Positions 16,962 through 25,972 of a stretch of 64,000 bases of DNA are shown piece by piece (positions within the stretch are counted from its first letter, which is position 1; the number at the start of each line of letters is the position of its first letter). Source of the DNA: a virus; IMG/VR virus record IMGVR_UViG_3300036770_008729, positions 157,359-221,358 of that record. One strand, written 5' to 3'. Both the position numbers and the translations under genes were made by a program. The notes under the pieces were generated by a model. The model saw nothing but the letters and a program-made list of their open reading frames with translations, was not told the DNA's origin and did no database searches.

Positions 16962-17575
16962 TGAGTATAGAGTTAGATAGTATAAAATCACATCTTAGAG
17001 ATATCAATCTTGATTTATTGATGAACTCACAAAATGTAAGGATTGATATTTCTAGAAGATTTAATACAAAGTTTCGTTTATTTTATCCTAGTAAGAAATT
17101 AATAAATTGCATCATAAAACATGGTGGTGTTTTAACAGGGTCGAGAGCTATCCGTTGTTTTTTATTAGATAATAAACCATTATTAGATAGAAGAGTAGAA
17201 GACTGGGACTTTCTAATAACTCTACCTATGGCATATTCCATATTTAATCAGATGGGATATAATGATATACCTCATTTAGGAGAAACAATAAGTATTAAAA
17301 ACCAAAGAATGTGGAGACATCCAGATTATGATGAATCTTACAGAGTCGGTATAGTTGATGTTCAAATGATAATAGTTGAAGATCTACCGGACTTCATGGA
17401 AAAAGATGGAATCAAAATAACACCAATTGCATATTCACTATCAAAGAAAATTGAACTTACTAACAAATTAAAGCACGAAACCGGTAGCAGTGAAACAAGT
17501 CGTCAATTTCAAAAACATCTAAAGGACTTAAAGGATATAATAATCAAATTCAACTGTATAACATGCATGAGATAG
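16961..17575 (+). CDS. Nucleotidyltransferase-fold protein
   Basis: 204 residues. The pattern GGVLTGSRAIRCFL ... RRVEDWDFLIT at about residues 52-88 fits the G-S ... D-x-D core of polymerase-beta-type nucleotidyltransferases. A later IVDVQMIIVE could supply the third acidic residue. Such folds transfer nucleotides to proteins, RNA or small molecules; the target is unknown. It overlaps both neighbours and is therefore in the prs-folD transcription unit. Confidence 0.55.
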   Translation: MSIELDSIKSHLRDINLDLLMNSQNVRIDISRRFNTKFRLFYPSKKLINCIIKHGGVLTGSRAIRCFLLDNKPLLDRRVEDWDFLITLPMAYSIFNQMGYNDIPHLGETISIKNQRMWRHPDYDESYRVGIVDVQMIIVEDLPDFMEKDGIKITPIAYSLSKKIELTNKLKHETGSSETSRQFQKHLKDLKDIIIKFNCITCMR

Positions 17576-18468
17576 CAAAAATACTTGATGGTAAATTGGT
17601 CTCTGAAAAACTTTTACAAGAAGTTAATCAGAAAATTGATTACCATATTAATTTAAGTAGAGAGAAAATCGGATTTGAATTATCAAGACCGAGTATGGCA
17701 ATTGTATTGGTTGGAAATAATCCAGCATCCGAGTCTTATGTAAAAGGTAAACTAAAAGCTTGTGAGAAAGCTGGAATCAATCACAATCTTATAAGATTTG
17801 ATGAAAGTATTACTGCTTTTGAATTAGTAGAAGAAGTAAAAAAACTTAACAAGTCCTCTTACGATGGATTTATTGTTCAATTACCATTACCTAAACATAT
17901 TAAAGCAGATTCTATAATCAATGAGATAAGTGCTTACAAAGATATAGATGGATTTCACCCTTTGAACTTTGGTAAAATGGCACTTGGTCAAAAATCAATG
18001 AGACCGGCTACCGCGTATGGTATTCTTAAACTAATAGAACACTACAATTTAGAAATAAGAGGTAAAAAAGTAGTTGTTATTGGCAGGTCAAATATAGTTG
18101 GAAAACCTATTTCAATTATGTTAGGAAATGATTTCAACATTGGAAGAGCTACTGTTACCTCTTGTGATATAAATACACCTAAATCTCTTCTAAATGAAGA
18201 ATGTATGAAGGCTGATATAGTTATTATTGCGGTTGGAAAACCTGGTTTATTAACATCAGATATGATTAAAGAAGGTGCTGTTGTGATTGATGTTGGTATT
18301 AATAAATTAGATAATGGTAAATTAGTTGGTGATTGTGATTTTGAGAATATAAGTAAAAAAGCTTCCTGGATAACTCCAGTTCCTGGTGGAGTTGGACCAA
18401 TGACGATATCTGGTTTGATACTAAATACCTATGAAGCTTGGAAAATGAAAAACTTTATTAATGATTAA
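17563..18468 (+). CDS. folD: Bifunctional methylene-THF dehydrogenase/cyclohydrolase
   Basis: 301 residues, full length. Catalytic motif SYVKGKLKACEKAGI (Y-x-x-x-K), substrate motif GFIVQLPLPKHI, the DIDGFHPLN loop, the NADP-binding VVVIGRSNIVGKPIS and the C-terminal PVPGGVGPMT are all intact. It interconverts methylene-, methenyl- and formyl-tetrahydrofolate, feeding purine and thymidylate synthesis. It fits with the DHFR gene 3 kb downstream. It overlaps the nucleotidyltransferase gene by 13 nt. Confidence 0.95.
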   Translation: MHEIAKILDGKLVSEKLLQEVNQKIDYHINLSREKIGFELSRPSMAIVLVGNNPASESYVKGKLKACEKAGINHNLIRFDESITAFELVEEVKKLNKSSYDGFIVQLPLPKHIKADSIINEISAYKDIDGFHPLNFGKMALGQKSMRPATAYGILKLIEHYNLEIRGKKVVVIGRSNIVGKPISIMLGNDFNIGRATVTSCDINTPKSLLNEECMKADIVIIAVGKPGLLTSDMIKEGAVVIDVGINKLDNGKLVGDCDFENISKKASWITPVPGGVGPMTISGLILNTYEAWKMKNFIND

Positions 18469-18536
18469 AGAGATAAACGATAGAAGTGATATTCACATCA
18501 CCAACATTATACTTTACATTTCTTTGTAAACAATAT

Positions 18537-19253
18537 TTAAAGTCCAAATTGATTTTTTTCTAAATTATAATTTGATAAAACCTCAGAGGCCAAAAGAGCT
18601 CTGGAGTAAACTCTCACTACAGGAACTTCACCTCCTAAAAAGTTAGACGAGTTAACACTACTCTCATCCCACCTTCTTGCAACTCTTATTTGACCACCTG
18701 ATTGAGGAGTACCAACATAATTAAAATTAGAAATCTCCAAACCATTTACATACATTCTGATAGTAGATCCATCATAGGTTCCTGCTATATGATACCACTG
18801 ACCTAATACTGGATTCAAACCAGAAGATACATTTCTCCAACTTCCATCATAAAAACCCACATACATATCATAGCTTGAAGGTGCTTTATTCGAACCAATG
18901 CTGAAGTTTAATCTATCAGACAAATTGAATTCACCACAGACAACAGCAGTGACTTTACCTGACAAAGAAGTATTAAATTTAACCCAAGCTTCGGCAGTCC
19001 AATTATTATAGTCTGGGTGATTAAGATTAGTTTCAGCATATTCAAAGGAAGTATCACTAAAACTTAGTATACCATTTGTGTAAGTAGGTGAATTAACAAG
19101 AGTAGTTGTTTGAGCAGATGTTGATAGATCATTCCAAGTTGTACCAGAACCAGAATAAGATTGTAAATTTCTGGAATCCAAATAGTAGACCAAACTACTA
19201 TTACTTATTGTAATTTCTCTAGCTGATATAACTCCAATAGTTGATCTTATCAT
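18537..19253 (-). CDS. LamG/concanavalin-like fibre or adhesin
   Basis: 238 residues from the ATG at 19253, chosen over 19286 because the N-terminus MIRSTIGVISAREI then matches that of the protein at 43938 (MIRSSLSIVASRQK). The body is a LamG-type jelly roll: WTAEAWVKFNT, GQWYHIAGTYDGSTIRMYVN and VVRVYSRALLASEV are typical of the LamG family. These domains bind glycans. Inference: a virion surface protein. A TAATATATA element lies 7 nt upstream. Confidence 0.7.
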   Translation of the reverse strand: MIRSTIGVISAREITISNSSLVYYLDSRNLQSYSGSGTTWNDLSTSAQTTTLVNSPTYTNGILSFSDTSFEYAETNLNHPDYNNWTAEAWVKFNTSLSGKVTAVVCGEFNLSDRLNFSIGSNKAPSSYDMYVGFYDGSWRNVSSGLNPVLGQWYHIAGTYDGSTIRMYVNGLEISNFNYVGTPQSGGQIRVARRWDESSVNSSNFLGGEVPVVRVYSRALLASEVLSNYNLEKNQFGL

Positions 19254-19260
19254 AACAAAG

Positions 19261-19269
19261 TATATATTA
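19261..19269 (-). promoter_or_regulatory. Late-promoter-like TAATATATA element
   Basis: An exact match, 7 nt before the chosen ATG at 19253. It overlaps the upstream alternative start region, which supports the shorter protein. Confidence 0.45.
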
Positions 19270-19399
19270 AATATTGTTAAAAACATTTCAAAATAAATAA
19301 ATATAAAAAACTATCATCACCATTTCTTAGAAATGAAGAACTTTCGGAAGTTTATACAATAAATGATTAGAGAGAACTTAGACTTAAATAATTAGAAAT

Positions 19400-19681
19400 A
19401 TGAATGTTTGGAAATTAGTTGATAAAATCAAATCAGGAGCAGTGACTTACTCACCAGGAGATGAACTCCTATTGATTAGAAGAAAAGGAAATGGTTATCC
19501 TAACTCAATAAAAGATGATGAGAGGTGGTTCTTAAAAAAAGTAGATAATGAGTTTTTGATAATTGCAATGCTTTCTGAAAATGGTACCGGTTGGTTACAG
19601 GAAAAAAGAATACACAAAACTTACTTTTTGCCCAAATATTATTTAAGAAATCTAAAATTAGAAGAATTATTGAGTTCTTAA
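19400..19681 (+). CDS. Hypothetical protein with shared C-terminal tail
   Basis: 93 residues. Beta-rich N-terminal part (SPGDELLLIRRKGNGY) that could be a small SH3-like barrel, then a basic segment. It ends YYLRNLKLEELLSS, matching the R-x-x-K-[IL] tail of other small proteins in the window. No family is recognised. Confidence 0.55.
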   Translation: MNVWKLVDKIKSGAVTYSPGDELLLIRRKGNGYPNSIKDDERWFLKKVDNEFLIIAMLSENGTGWLQEKRIHKTYFLPKYYLRNLKLEELLSS

Positions 19682-19740
19682 TAGTATTAAAACTAAAACA
19701 AATACTCAGTAAATAATATAACATAAAAATAGTAAATTAT

Positions 19741-19968
19741 ATGCAAATAAGAACTCGGTTAAATAGAGATTTTTATATCAAAATGAGATTGAATGGTTAT
19801 ACACATCAAACTATAACTGAAAATGTTTTTCCACCAGAAAGAAAAGATTCATTCTGTAGTGATGTTTCTGGTTTAGAAGATATAGACTATTCTAAAAAAT
19901 TGAATATTGAAAAGTTAGTTGAAGGTGTTGAAATCGAAACTAAAACAAAATCAAAAATTAAAAAATAA
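19741..19968 (+). CDS. Hypothetical small protein
   Basis: 75 residues with a Lys-rich C-terminus (ETKTKSKIKK). No recognised domain. It is 8 nt upstream of the glycosyltransferase gene and probably co-transcribed with it. Confidence 0.5.
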   Translation: MQIRTRLNRDFYIKMRLNGYTHQTITENVFPPERKDSFCSDVSGLEDIDYSKKLNIEKLVEGVEIETKTKSKIKK

Positions 19969-19976
19969 AACTTAAC

Positions 19977-21152
19977 ATGCCAAAATTAATTCTTAACACG
20001 ATTGTTAAAAATGAATCACACTGTATTCTAAAAATGCTAGAATCAGCCGCAAAAATTTCCGATGCAATTGTTATTGCAGACACTGGTTCTACGGATGGAA
20101 CACAAGACCTTATCAGAAAATTTGGCGAAGAAAAAGGAATACCAACTTATGTCTTCGAAAGACCATTCGATGATTTCGAAAAAAGCAGAAACTTCGGAAT
20201 GCAAAAAGCCAGAGATGTTGTCTCTGAATTAGGCTGGAATCCAGATGATTGCTGGACTTGGTGGTGTGATGCCGATGAAACTATCATCGTTGATCCTAAA
20301 TTTAATAAATCTCAATTCAATAAAGACCTATTTATGATTAACACATACATTGGTCAAATGAAATATACCAGAAACACCTTTGCTAGAGTTTCTAAACCAT
20401 TTAGATTCTATGGTCCAGTTCACGAGTTTATCATCTGTGATGAGAAAAATATCACTTCTGGATTAGCTGAGAATGTTCATGTAGATGTAAAGATGATTGG
20501 TGCATCTTGGCAAGGAAATATTCCTGCAAAATATAAATCACATGCTTTTGTCTTAGAAAAGTATATTGATGAGAATAGACAGGATCCTCGTTGGATTTTC
20601 TACACAGCACAATCTTATCACGATTCAGCTTCAATTCCTGATAATAAAGAAGAAAACGAAGAAAGATTAAGAAGATCTATTAAATACTATAGAGAAAGAG
20701 TTAACAGACCTGATGGTTACCCAGAAGAAATCTACTATTCTCAATTCCGTATTGGAACTATTATGAGAGTATTAGAAGAGCCTTGGCATTTAACACATCA
20801 AGAATGTCTTAAAGCTTACGCATTAGACCCATTAAGAGGAGAATCAATTAAAACAATTATTGATTATTACTTACAGGTTGGTGAGTGGCATATGGCTTAT
20901 CTTTATACTAAGTTTGCTAAAGTGAATTTCCACGGTAAAAATCCTTATCCTCAGAGATTACTTTTCGTAGATGAGGCTTTATACACTTGGAAGTTTGCAG
21001 AAGCACACGCAGCAGCTTGTTTCTATACAGGTAGAATGGATGAAGCGAGAGCTAACTATCAAGAAATACTAAATATTAGTAAGACTAATCCAGGAGCATT
21101 TACTCCGGATGATATGAAAAAACTTGAAATGAATGGACAATTCTTCAAATAA
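19977..21152 (+). CDS. Family 2-type glycosyltransferase with TPR-like tail
   Basis: 391 residues. A GT-A fold is shown by the start LILNTIVKNESHCILKMLES, the nucleotide-sugar motif VIADTGSTDGTQDLI and the metal site CWTWWCDADETI (D-x-D). The C-terminal half is helical with TPR-like repeats. It transfers a sugar from an activated donor; target unknown (virion protein, DNA base or host envelope). It is one of three glycosyltransferase-like genes in the window. Confidence 0.8.
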   Translation: MPKLILNTIVKNESHCILKMLESAAKISDAIVIADTGSTDGTQDLIRKFGEEKGIPTYVFERPFDDFEKSRNFGMQKARDVVSELGWNPDDCWTWWCDADETIIVDPKFNKSQFNKDLFMINTYIGQMKYTRNTFARVSKPFRFYGPVHEFIICDEKNITSGLAENVHVDVKMIGASWQGNIPAKYKSHAFVLEKYIDENRQDPRWIFYTAQSYHDSASIPDNKEENEERLRRSIKYYRERVNRPDGYPEEIYYSQFRIGTIMRVLEEPWHLTHQECLKAYALDPLRGESIKTIIDYYLQVGEWHMAYLYTKFAKVNFHGKNPYPQRLLFVDEALYTWKFAEAHAAACFYTGRMDEARANYQEILNISKTNPGAFTPDDMKKLEMNGQFFK

Positions 21153-21162
21153 AATTATCGAT

Positions 21163-21363
21163 ATGGAAAAGGAAAAAGAAATTATTAAAAGGATTCTTCT
21201 TATTCACGACACCAATAAATTAGTTAAAAAAGAAGATAATATAGATGAATTTGCTAAAATGTTGTATAACTATAAACACAACATAGTAGAAGACAAATTG
21301 AAATTCAAAAATCCAGAAGATAGATCAGATAGTCCACATCATCATAATAACAGATTAGATTAA
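21163..21363 (+). CDS. Hypothetical small protein
   Basis: 66 residues from the ATG at 21163, which avoids overlap with the glycosyltransferase. The protein is charged and helical (EKEKEIIKRILLIHDTNKLV) and ends in a His/Asp-rich tail (SPHHHNNRLD). Its stop directly abuts the GTG start of the DHFR gene. Confidence 0.5.
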   Translation: MEKEKEIIKRILLIHDTNKLVKKEDNIDEFAKMLYNYKHNIVEDKLKFKNPEDRSDSPHHHNNRLD

Positions 21364-21843
21364 GTGATTAGAGTAATAGTAGCAATGTCAAAAAATAGAG
21401 TTATTGGAAACAATAACTCTCTTATTTGGAACCTTCCTAATGATTTGAAAAGATTCAAACAATTAACAACTGGTAACACAATTGTTATGGGCAGAAAAAC
21501 TTATGAATCAATAGGAAGACCTCTTCCAAATAGAAGAAACATAGTCATTTCCAGAGATGAAAATCTAACTATTGAAGGATGTGATGTTGTTAATTCACTA
21601 TCTGAAGCTTTGTTACTTTGTAACAACAATTGTTTTATTATAGGTGGTGGTGAGATATACAAACAAATACTACCTATTGCTGACAGACTTTATGTAACTC
21701 ATATCGAAGATGAATTCGAAGGTGATACTTATTTTCCAGAAATTGATTCTAGTTGGCATGTCTCGATTAAAGAAAGCTTTACAGCTGATGAAAAAAATAA
21801 ACATAATTATTCATTCATAGAATATGAAAGATATCATTTCTAA
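21364..21843 (+). CDS. folA: Dihydrofolate reductase
   Basis: 159 residues, normal length. It starts with GTG directly after the previous stop: MIRVIVAMSKNRVIGNNNSL, then the active-site helix IWNLPNDLKRFKQ (catalytic Asp), the NADPH loop IVMGRKTYESIGRPLPNRRN and FIIGGGEIYKQILPIADRLY. It reduces dihydrofolate, supporting thymidylate synthesis. It overlaps the next gene by 20 nt. No thymidylate synthase is in the window. Confidence 0.95.
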   Translation: MIRVIVAMSKNRVIGNNNSLIWNLPNDLKRFKQLTTGNTIVMGRKTYESIGRPLPNRRNIVISRDENLTIEGCDVVNSLSEALLLCNNNCFIIGGGEIYKQILPIADRLYVTHIEDEFEGDTYFPEIDSSWHVSIKESFTADEKNKHNYSFIEYERYHF

Positions 21844-22399
21844 AAAAGGCAAACTAATTTCTATTATGGGACCGCCTTGCTCAGGTAAATCAACTTTAGC
21901 ATCAGAGGTTCATACTAAGTTAAAGAAAATGGGTCTTAACTCCGTATTTGTTGGCGAGTCAGCTACTGATTTTATTGCAGAATATGGTGTTCCTAATTCA
22001 CCACAAGACCAGATGATTATTTACTATAAACAACTCAATAGAGAGAAAATGTTTTTAGATAGTAAAGACTTCATTATTTGTGATTCAAGCTCTTTACTTA
22101 ACTATTTCTATTTCAGAGGATTATTTTCAGGAACACTTTCAAATAAAGACATTGCAACTATCAATCATATTCAAAAAGAAATACTTAAAAATTTAAGTTT
22201 GTGGTCAAATATATTTTTTGTTCCACCATTTGAGACAGATACTAATGATGGTATTCGATTCCACAATAAAAATGAAATAGAAAAATTATCAAGGTGGATA
22301 AAGTCTTACTTAGAAATTGAGAATGTTAATCACCAAGATTTAAGCTCAATAAAGTTAGAAGATAGAGTAGATTATATAATAAAATCGATATTAGATTAA
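21824..22399 (+). CDS. P-loop kinase/NTPase
   Basis: 191 residues. Walker A is ISIMGPPCSGKSTLASE, and a DFIICDSSSLLNYFYF strand follows, as in AAA_28/NadR-like kinases. The C-terminus has RFHNKNEIEKLSRWIKSYLE. Probably phosphorylates a nucleoside, nucleotide or cofactor; exact substrate unknown. It is the last gene of the plus-strand metabolic unit and runs into the convergent 22391 gene. Confidence 0.7.
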   Translation: MKDIISKKGKLISIMGPPCSGKSTLASEVHTKLKKMGLNSVFVGESATDFIAEYGVPNSPQDQMIIYYKQLNREKMFLDSKDFIICDSSSLLNYFYFRGLFSGTLSNKDIATINHIQKEILKNLSLWSNIFFVPPFETDTNDGIRFHNKNEIEKLSRWIKSYLEIENVNHQDLSSIKLEDRVDYIIKSILD

Positions 22400-22621
22400 G
22401 TCCCAAAGCTCAGTCTCAACATCTTTTTCTAAAAGAGAGTGGTCTTTGTTAATCAACACAAGTAAATTTTGCATTTTAGATTTAAGAGTAGGATAGTCAG
22501 CAGACTCTCTGATTGATGAGAAATCATCATCGTGGTCGATATCTTCGAATGGAAATTTGAAACCATTAGAAGAAATGTATATCATTGAACAAAGTTGAGT
22601 GAAGTCTTGTTTGATTTTCAT
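22391..22621 (-). CDS. Hypothetical small protein
   Basis: 76 residues, acidic in the middle (FEDIDHDDDFSS). No recognised domain. It has a TATATTTG -7 box 4 nt before its ATG, so it is probably read from a host-type promoter, unlike its late-type neighbours. Confidence 0.55.
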   Translation of the reverse strand: MKIKQDFTQLCSMIYISSNGFKFPFEDIDHDDDFSSIRESADYPTLKSKMQNLLVLINKDHSLLEKDVETELWDLI

Positions 22622-22625
22622 AATA

Positions 22626-22633
22626 CAAATATA
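22626..22633 (-). promoter_or_regulatory. Bacteroidota-type -7 box (TAnnTTTG)
   Basis: TATATTTG on the minus strand ends 4 nt before the ATG at 22621, implying a nearly leaderless mRNA. Confidence 0.5.
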
Positions 22634-22643
22634 AGGAATTTTT

Positions 22644-23195
22644 TTAATATTCCAAATCCTGGTCTCCTAATTGTTCTAATTTTTGTTTTAACTCTCTATA
22701 ATTATTCAAATCCTCATCAATATCTATTATTGAAACAACATTATCTCCTTTTCTACCTGGTAAAACCGTGATGATATTTATGAAATAATTTATTCCTTTA
22801 TTTTTATTTAAGTCAAATTCCATAATAATTGAGATATTTCTTTCTCTTGAATAAATACTATATCTTCCTGTTTTGAATAGTTCTTTACCACATTTGTCTG
22901 GAAATATTACATTAAAAACTTCGGTAATAAATTCTACAAAATGTTCAACACTGGTAAAGGAAGTTCTCTCTTTGAGTCTTTTAACAATTCCATGTTTAGC
23001 AGTATCATACCAATCAATCCTTAGTTTTTTATTATACCTTAGCATAATTTCAGTTGGAAGTTTATCATTGATATTGAAATCTTCAATAGATGCTTGTTTT
23101 ATTTGATTAGCCAGATCCGAGTCTGATTTACCACTAAGTTTAAGTAAGTCTTTAAGACTTGCCTCTAAGAATAGTTTATACTTTTTAATAATCAT
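22644..23195 (-). CDS. Tagged protein of unknown function
   Basis: 183 residues starting MIIKKYKLFLEASLK, a good copy of the shared tag with an F-L-E|A site. The middle (LRIDWYDTAKHGIVKRLKER) resembles no enzyme I can name. An element TTATATATA, one base off the consensus, lies 4 nt before the ATG. Confidence 0.55.
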   Translation of the reverse strand: MIIKKYKLFLEASLKDLLKLSGKSDSDLANQIKQASIEDFNINDKLPTEIMLRYNKKLRIDWYDTAKHGIVKRLKERTSFTSVEHFVEFITEVFNVIFPDKCGKELFKTGRYSIYSRERNISIIMEFDLNKNKGINYFINIITVLPGRKGDNVVSIIDIDEDLNNYRELKQKLEQLGDQDLEY

Positions 23196-23199
23196 ATAC

Positions 23200-23208
23200 T
23201 ATATATAA
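23200..23208 (-). promoter_or_regulatory. Variant late-promoter-like element
   Basis: TTATATATA on the minus strand, 4 nt before the ATG at 23195. It overlaps the T-run of the neighbouring terminator. Confidence 0.4.
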
Positions 23209-23236
23209 AAAAAGAAACCCATCATTTCTGATGGGT
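23203..23236 (-). terminator. Terminator after the 23265 gene
   Basis: An 8-bp perfect stem (ACCCATCA / TGATGGGT) with a 4-nt loop is followed on the minus strand by TTTCTTTTTTT. Confidence 0.85.
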
Positions 23237-23239
23237 CGG

Positions 23240-23260
23240 TTATAGAATACTATTCTATAA
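23240..23260. repeat. Perfect 10-bp inverted repeat
   Basis: TTATAGAATA and TATTCTATAA are separated by one C. It lies between the terminator hairpin and the stop codon of the 23265 gene. It may be a second hairpin or a protein site; nothing decides this. Confidence 0.6.
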
Positions 23261-23264
23261 GTGG

Positions 23265-23912
23265 TTATTTACTTAATAATCTGATTAGATCTTCTGTGAT
23301 TTTAGAAATCATTTTTCTACCATCAACTTCTACTAATGGAATATTACGAATCATAGAGTATTTATCATTTCCATCAACAGCAATTTTATTAATAGCCTCA
23401 CAAATCATTTTATTATTTTTATGTTTTGCTAAATAATAAGTCTTTAAGTCATTAACAAACTTATTTAAATCAACACCTTCTTTGAAGTTATATTTAACCA
23501 TCTGAAGCTCGTTATCCTTTTCAATCATTAGATACCAAATAGATTTTTTTGATACCTTAACATTCTCTAAAAAGTTATAAGCTTTGGATGCTTTAACATT
23601 TTTTGGAAACTTAGCAACTTTACCGAAAGTTTCTACCTTAGTTTCATTTTTTACATCTTTTAAATCGATGTCATTTAGAAAATGGTCTTTATCAGTATCA
23701 ACTTCAAGTGGATTCTCATCAACAGGTAGGATATTTTTTCTTGAAGTAGGTCTCTCTACCTTTTTAGATTTATTAGGTAAATTTGGATTCATAGGTAAAT
23801 CTAAATCTGAACTCATTGGTGTAGATGGATCTACATCTTCAATATTAGATTTTTTTAAATCAGAGAACCTTTTGAAACCAGCTACTCTTCTATTTTGTTG
23901 ATTATCAGCCAT
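23265..23912 (-). CDS. Hypothetical protein, probable virion-associated
   Basis: 215 residues from the ATG at 23912 (MADNQQNRRVAGF); an ATG 12 nt upstream is also possible. The first half is disordered and Pro/Asp/Lys-rich; the second half is alpha/beta (KKSIWYLMIEKDNELQMVKY). It lies upstream of a terminator and next to baseplate-type genes. A late-promoter-like element lies 26 nt upstream. Confidence 0.55.
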   Translation of the reverse strand: MADNQQNRRVAGFKRFSDLKKSNIEDVDPSTPMSSDLDLPMNPNLPNKSKKVERPTSRKNILPVDENPLEVDTDKDHFLNDIDLKDVKNETKVETFGKVAKFPKNVKASKAYNFLENVKVSKKSIWYLMIEKDNELQMVKYNFKEGVDLNKFVNDLKTYYLAKHKNNKMICEAINKIAVDGNDKYSMIRNIPLVEVDGRKMISKITEDLIRLLSK

Positions 23913-23938
23913 TATTATTGACAATTTATTTTATTTAT

Positions 23939-23947
23939 TATATATTA
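23939..23947 (-). promoter_or_regulatory. Late-promoter-like TAATATATA element
   Basis: An exact minus-strand match, 26 nt before the ATG at 23912. Confidence 0.4.
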
Positions 23948-23983
23948 ATATAATAAAATGGTTTTTTAAATTTCTTTATTTTA

Positions 23984-24241
23984 TTACCCTTTTTGTTTGT
24001 AATGATACTTATCAACCATATAATTTCTGAAATTCTTAACTATGTTGAACTTGTCAAACATAAGAGCAACTAAAGGTTGCATTCTGGTAAGAAAACCAGC
24101 CATATTATCATTTGCATAAATATGCGGACTCAATGATCTATCAAGTATAAAATTTTGATAATCTACATAAGAATCATTATTATTATGTCTACTTTTCATG
24201 TACCTTAATTCAGGTAACTGTTTATAATCATATAACATCAT
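23984..24241 (-). CDS. Hypothetical small protein in baseplate region
   Basis: 85 residues, rich in Tyr, Asn and Met. No recognised domain. It lies 2 nt downstream of the baseplate gene, so the two are probably co-translated, which suggests a tail or baseplate role by context only. Confidence 0.55.
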   Translation of the reverse strand: MMLYDYKQLPELRYMKSRHNNNDSYVDYQNFILDRSLSPHIYANDNMAGFLTRMQPLVALMFDKFNIVKNFRNYMVDKYHYKQKG

Positions 24242-24243
24242 AG

Positions 24244-25965
24244 TTAAATTGGTCTATTTTTTGAATCTATCGTTCCTTTCTTTATAATATTAACAGATTT
24301 AAGTTGGTTAGATTCAATTGAATCAGAATAATAAGTACCAAGTCTGTCTCTCCAACCACCTCTGACTATAGGAACTTCATCCGACTCAAATAAAATATCT
24401 CCCATTACTGGATCAATTCCAAGTACAGTATTAGGATTATAAGATTTTGGAACCGCAGACTTTGATAATAAAGAATTCATTCTACCAAACTTATTATTAA
24501 CAGTGTTGTTAATGTTATCTTGAGCATTTTTGTGATAATCTTCATTTTTTCTACTTATAAACTGAATATCAACAGAGTGTATATCAGGTATGTTTGATAA
24601 TTCTCTTATTATATCAAGTTTTGGTATTCTATCTGTTCTTGACAGATTAAGAAAATAATCAGATATCTTACTTATTATCTGTGCGTTTACAGTATCATCA
24701 GTAGCATCGGAGTATGCCATAACAAAAACATTTATTATATAAAATGAAAGTTTTGGTGAATCGATTTTATATTTTCTAGTCAACATTAAGTTCCCAGAAG
24801 TTTGAATATACTTTCTAATTTTTGATTTTTCGTAGTCATCAAGATAAAAGGCATCTAAACCTATAGTAAAATAATTGGAATTAGAATTTCTGAAAAGATT
24901 TATGTTGGGAGTTGCTACAATAAATATCGTACCGGTTTGTTCATAAGCATTAACATGTGAGAAAACACCAAGTTTTTTTATCTCATAAGCAAATTGTTGA
25001 GGTAAACCTAAAACAAAATTATTACTAGCTATAGGAAGAATCGATCTTGTAAAAGAAAGTGGCTCTGCGTCTGCACCAAAATTAATATCATTGAATATTT
25101 CTATAGTAAAAACCTTAGCCATATCAACGGTCTCTCCATCTGCATCGACAACATCATCCAAAAACTTCCAATCATTAACAGTTCTTCGAAATATATTACC
25201 AGCCGATCCATTGGTTTGTATGTATCTTATTTCAATATAAGATCCGATACCTGGAATAGCACCGAATCCACCATTTCCAAAAATAACATCAATTCCACCA
25301 CCAAATCCGGTCCTAACCACACAAGCTGTTTCATCCGGTAATAATTCATATAAGTGTTTTTTTATGTCCCATTGCACTCCATTTACATAGACTTCAACAT
25401 TGAAATTATCAACATCAGTTCCATTTACAATTTCTGTAATATTTATTGTCTGATTTAACACACCAGTTCCGGTTTCAACTCTTGAAACAAGCTGACCTTG
25501 AATTATTGGAATAAAAATAACAGTATCTTGTCTGATATATTCAGTTCTTCTTTCAACTCCCATATTAAAACAATAAGTCAAAGAGTTAGTTAGATTTTGT
25601 ATTCTCAATCTATTAGTATAAGTTATTCTACCACCACCAACTTCTTTTTCCAAGTCAACTTGTCTATTAACTGTTAATCTAATAGTGCCTGTTGCGCTTA
25701 TCGCTCTTCCTGGTATGTGTCCTGCTAAAATAGCAGCATTTCTTATAGCTCTTGGATTTGCAGAATTTGCATCACTAAGATCCATAACTTGTAAAGCATT
25801 CTTTAAGTAAAGAAAAGACAAAGAATGGAAATTCTCAAGAACTGCTAATATTTGACCATAAGGTGAAGCTGGACTATATAAAAGGTTTGCCTTATTATGT
25901 GTTTCTTTTAAATAGTTTTCAACCTCTCTTTTTATGTTAGAAAATAATATACCAGATAGAGCCAT
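24244..25965 (-). CDS. Baseplate wedge protein, J/gp6-like
   Basis: 573 residues. The N-terminus (SGILFSNIKREVENYLKETH ... SPASPYGQILAVLENFHSLS) and the order helical head, beta-rich middle and C-terminal region with RKYIQTSGNLMLTRKYKI and PKLDIIRELSNIPDIHSVDI resemble baseplate J / T4 gp6-type wedge proteins. In contractile tails these form the ring around the central hub. The assignment rests on pattern recognition and context. Downstream is a small gene 2 nt away; upstream is 25973. Confidence 0.6.
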   Translation of the reverse strand: MALSGILFSNIKREVENYLKETHNKANLLYSPASPYGQILAVLENFHSLSFLYLKNALQVMDLSDANSANPRAIRNAAILAGHIPGRAISATGTIRLTVNRQVDLEKEVGGGRITYTNRLRIQNLTNSLTYCFNMGVERRTEYIRQDTVIFIPIIQGQLVSRVETGTGVLNQTINITEIVNGTDVDNFNVEVYVNGVQWDIKKHLYELLPDETACVVRTGFGGGIDVIFGNGGFGAIPGIGSYIEIRYIQTNGSAGNIFRRTVNDWKFLDDVVDADGETVDMAKVFTIEIFNDINFGADAEPLSFTRSILPIASNNFVLGLPQQFAYEIKKLGVFSHVNAYEQTGTIFIVATPNINLFRNSNSNYFTIGLDAFYLDDYEKSKIRKYIQTSGNLMLTRKYKIDSPKLSFYIINVFVMAYSDATDDTVNAQIISKISDYFLNLSRTDRIPKLDIIRELSNIPDIHSVDIQFISRKNEDYHKNAQDNINNTVNNKFGRMNSLLSKSAVPKSYNPNTVLGIDPVMGDILFESDEVPIVRGGWRDRLGTYYSDSIESNQLKSVNIIKKGTIDSKNRPI

Positions 25966-25972
25966 TTATGTT

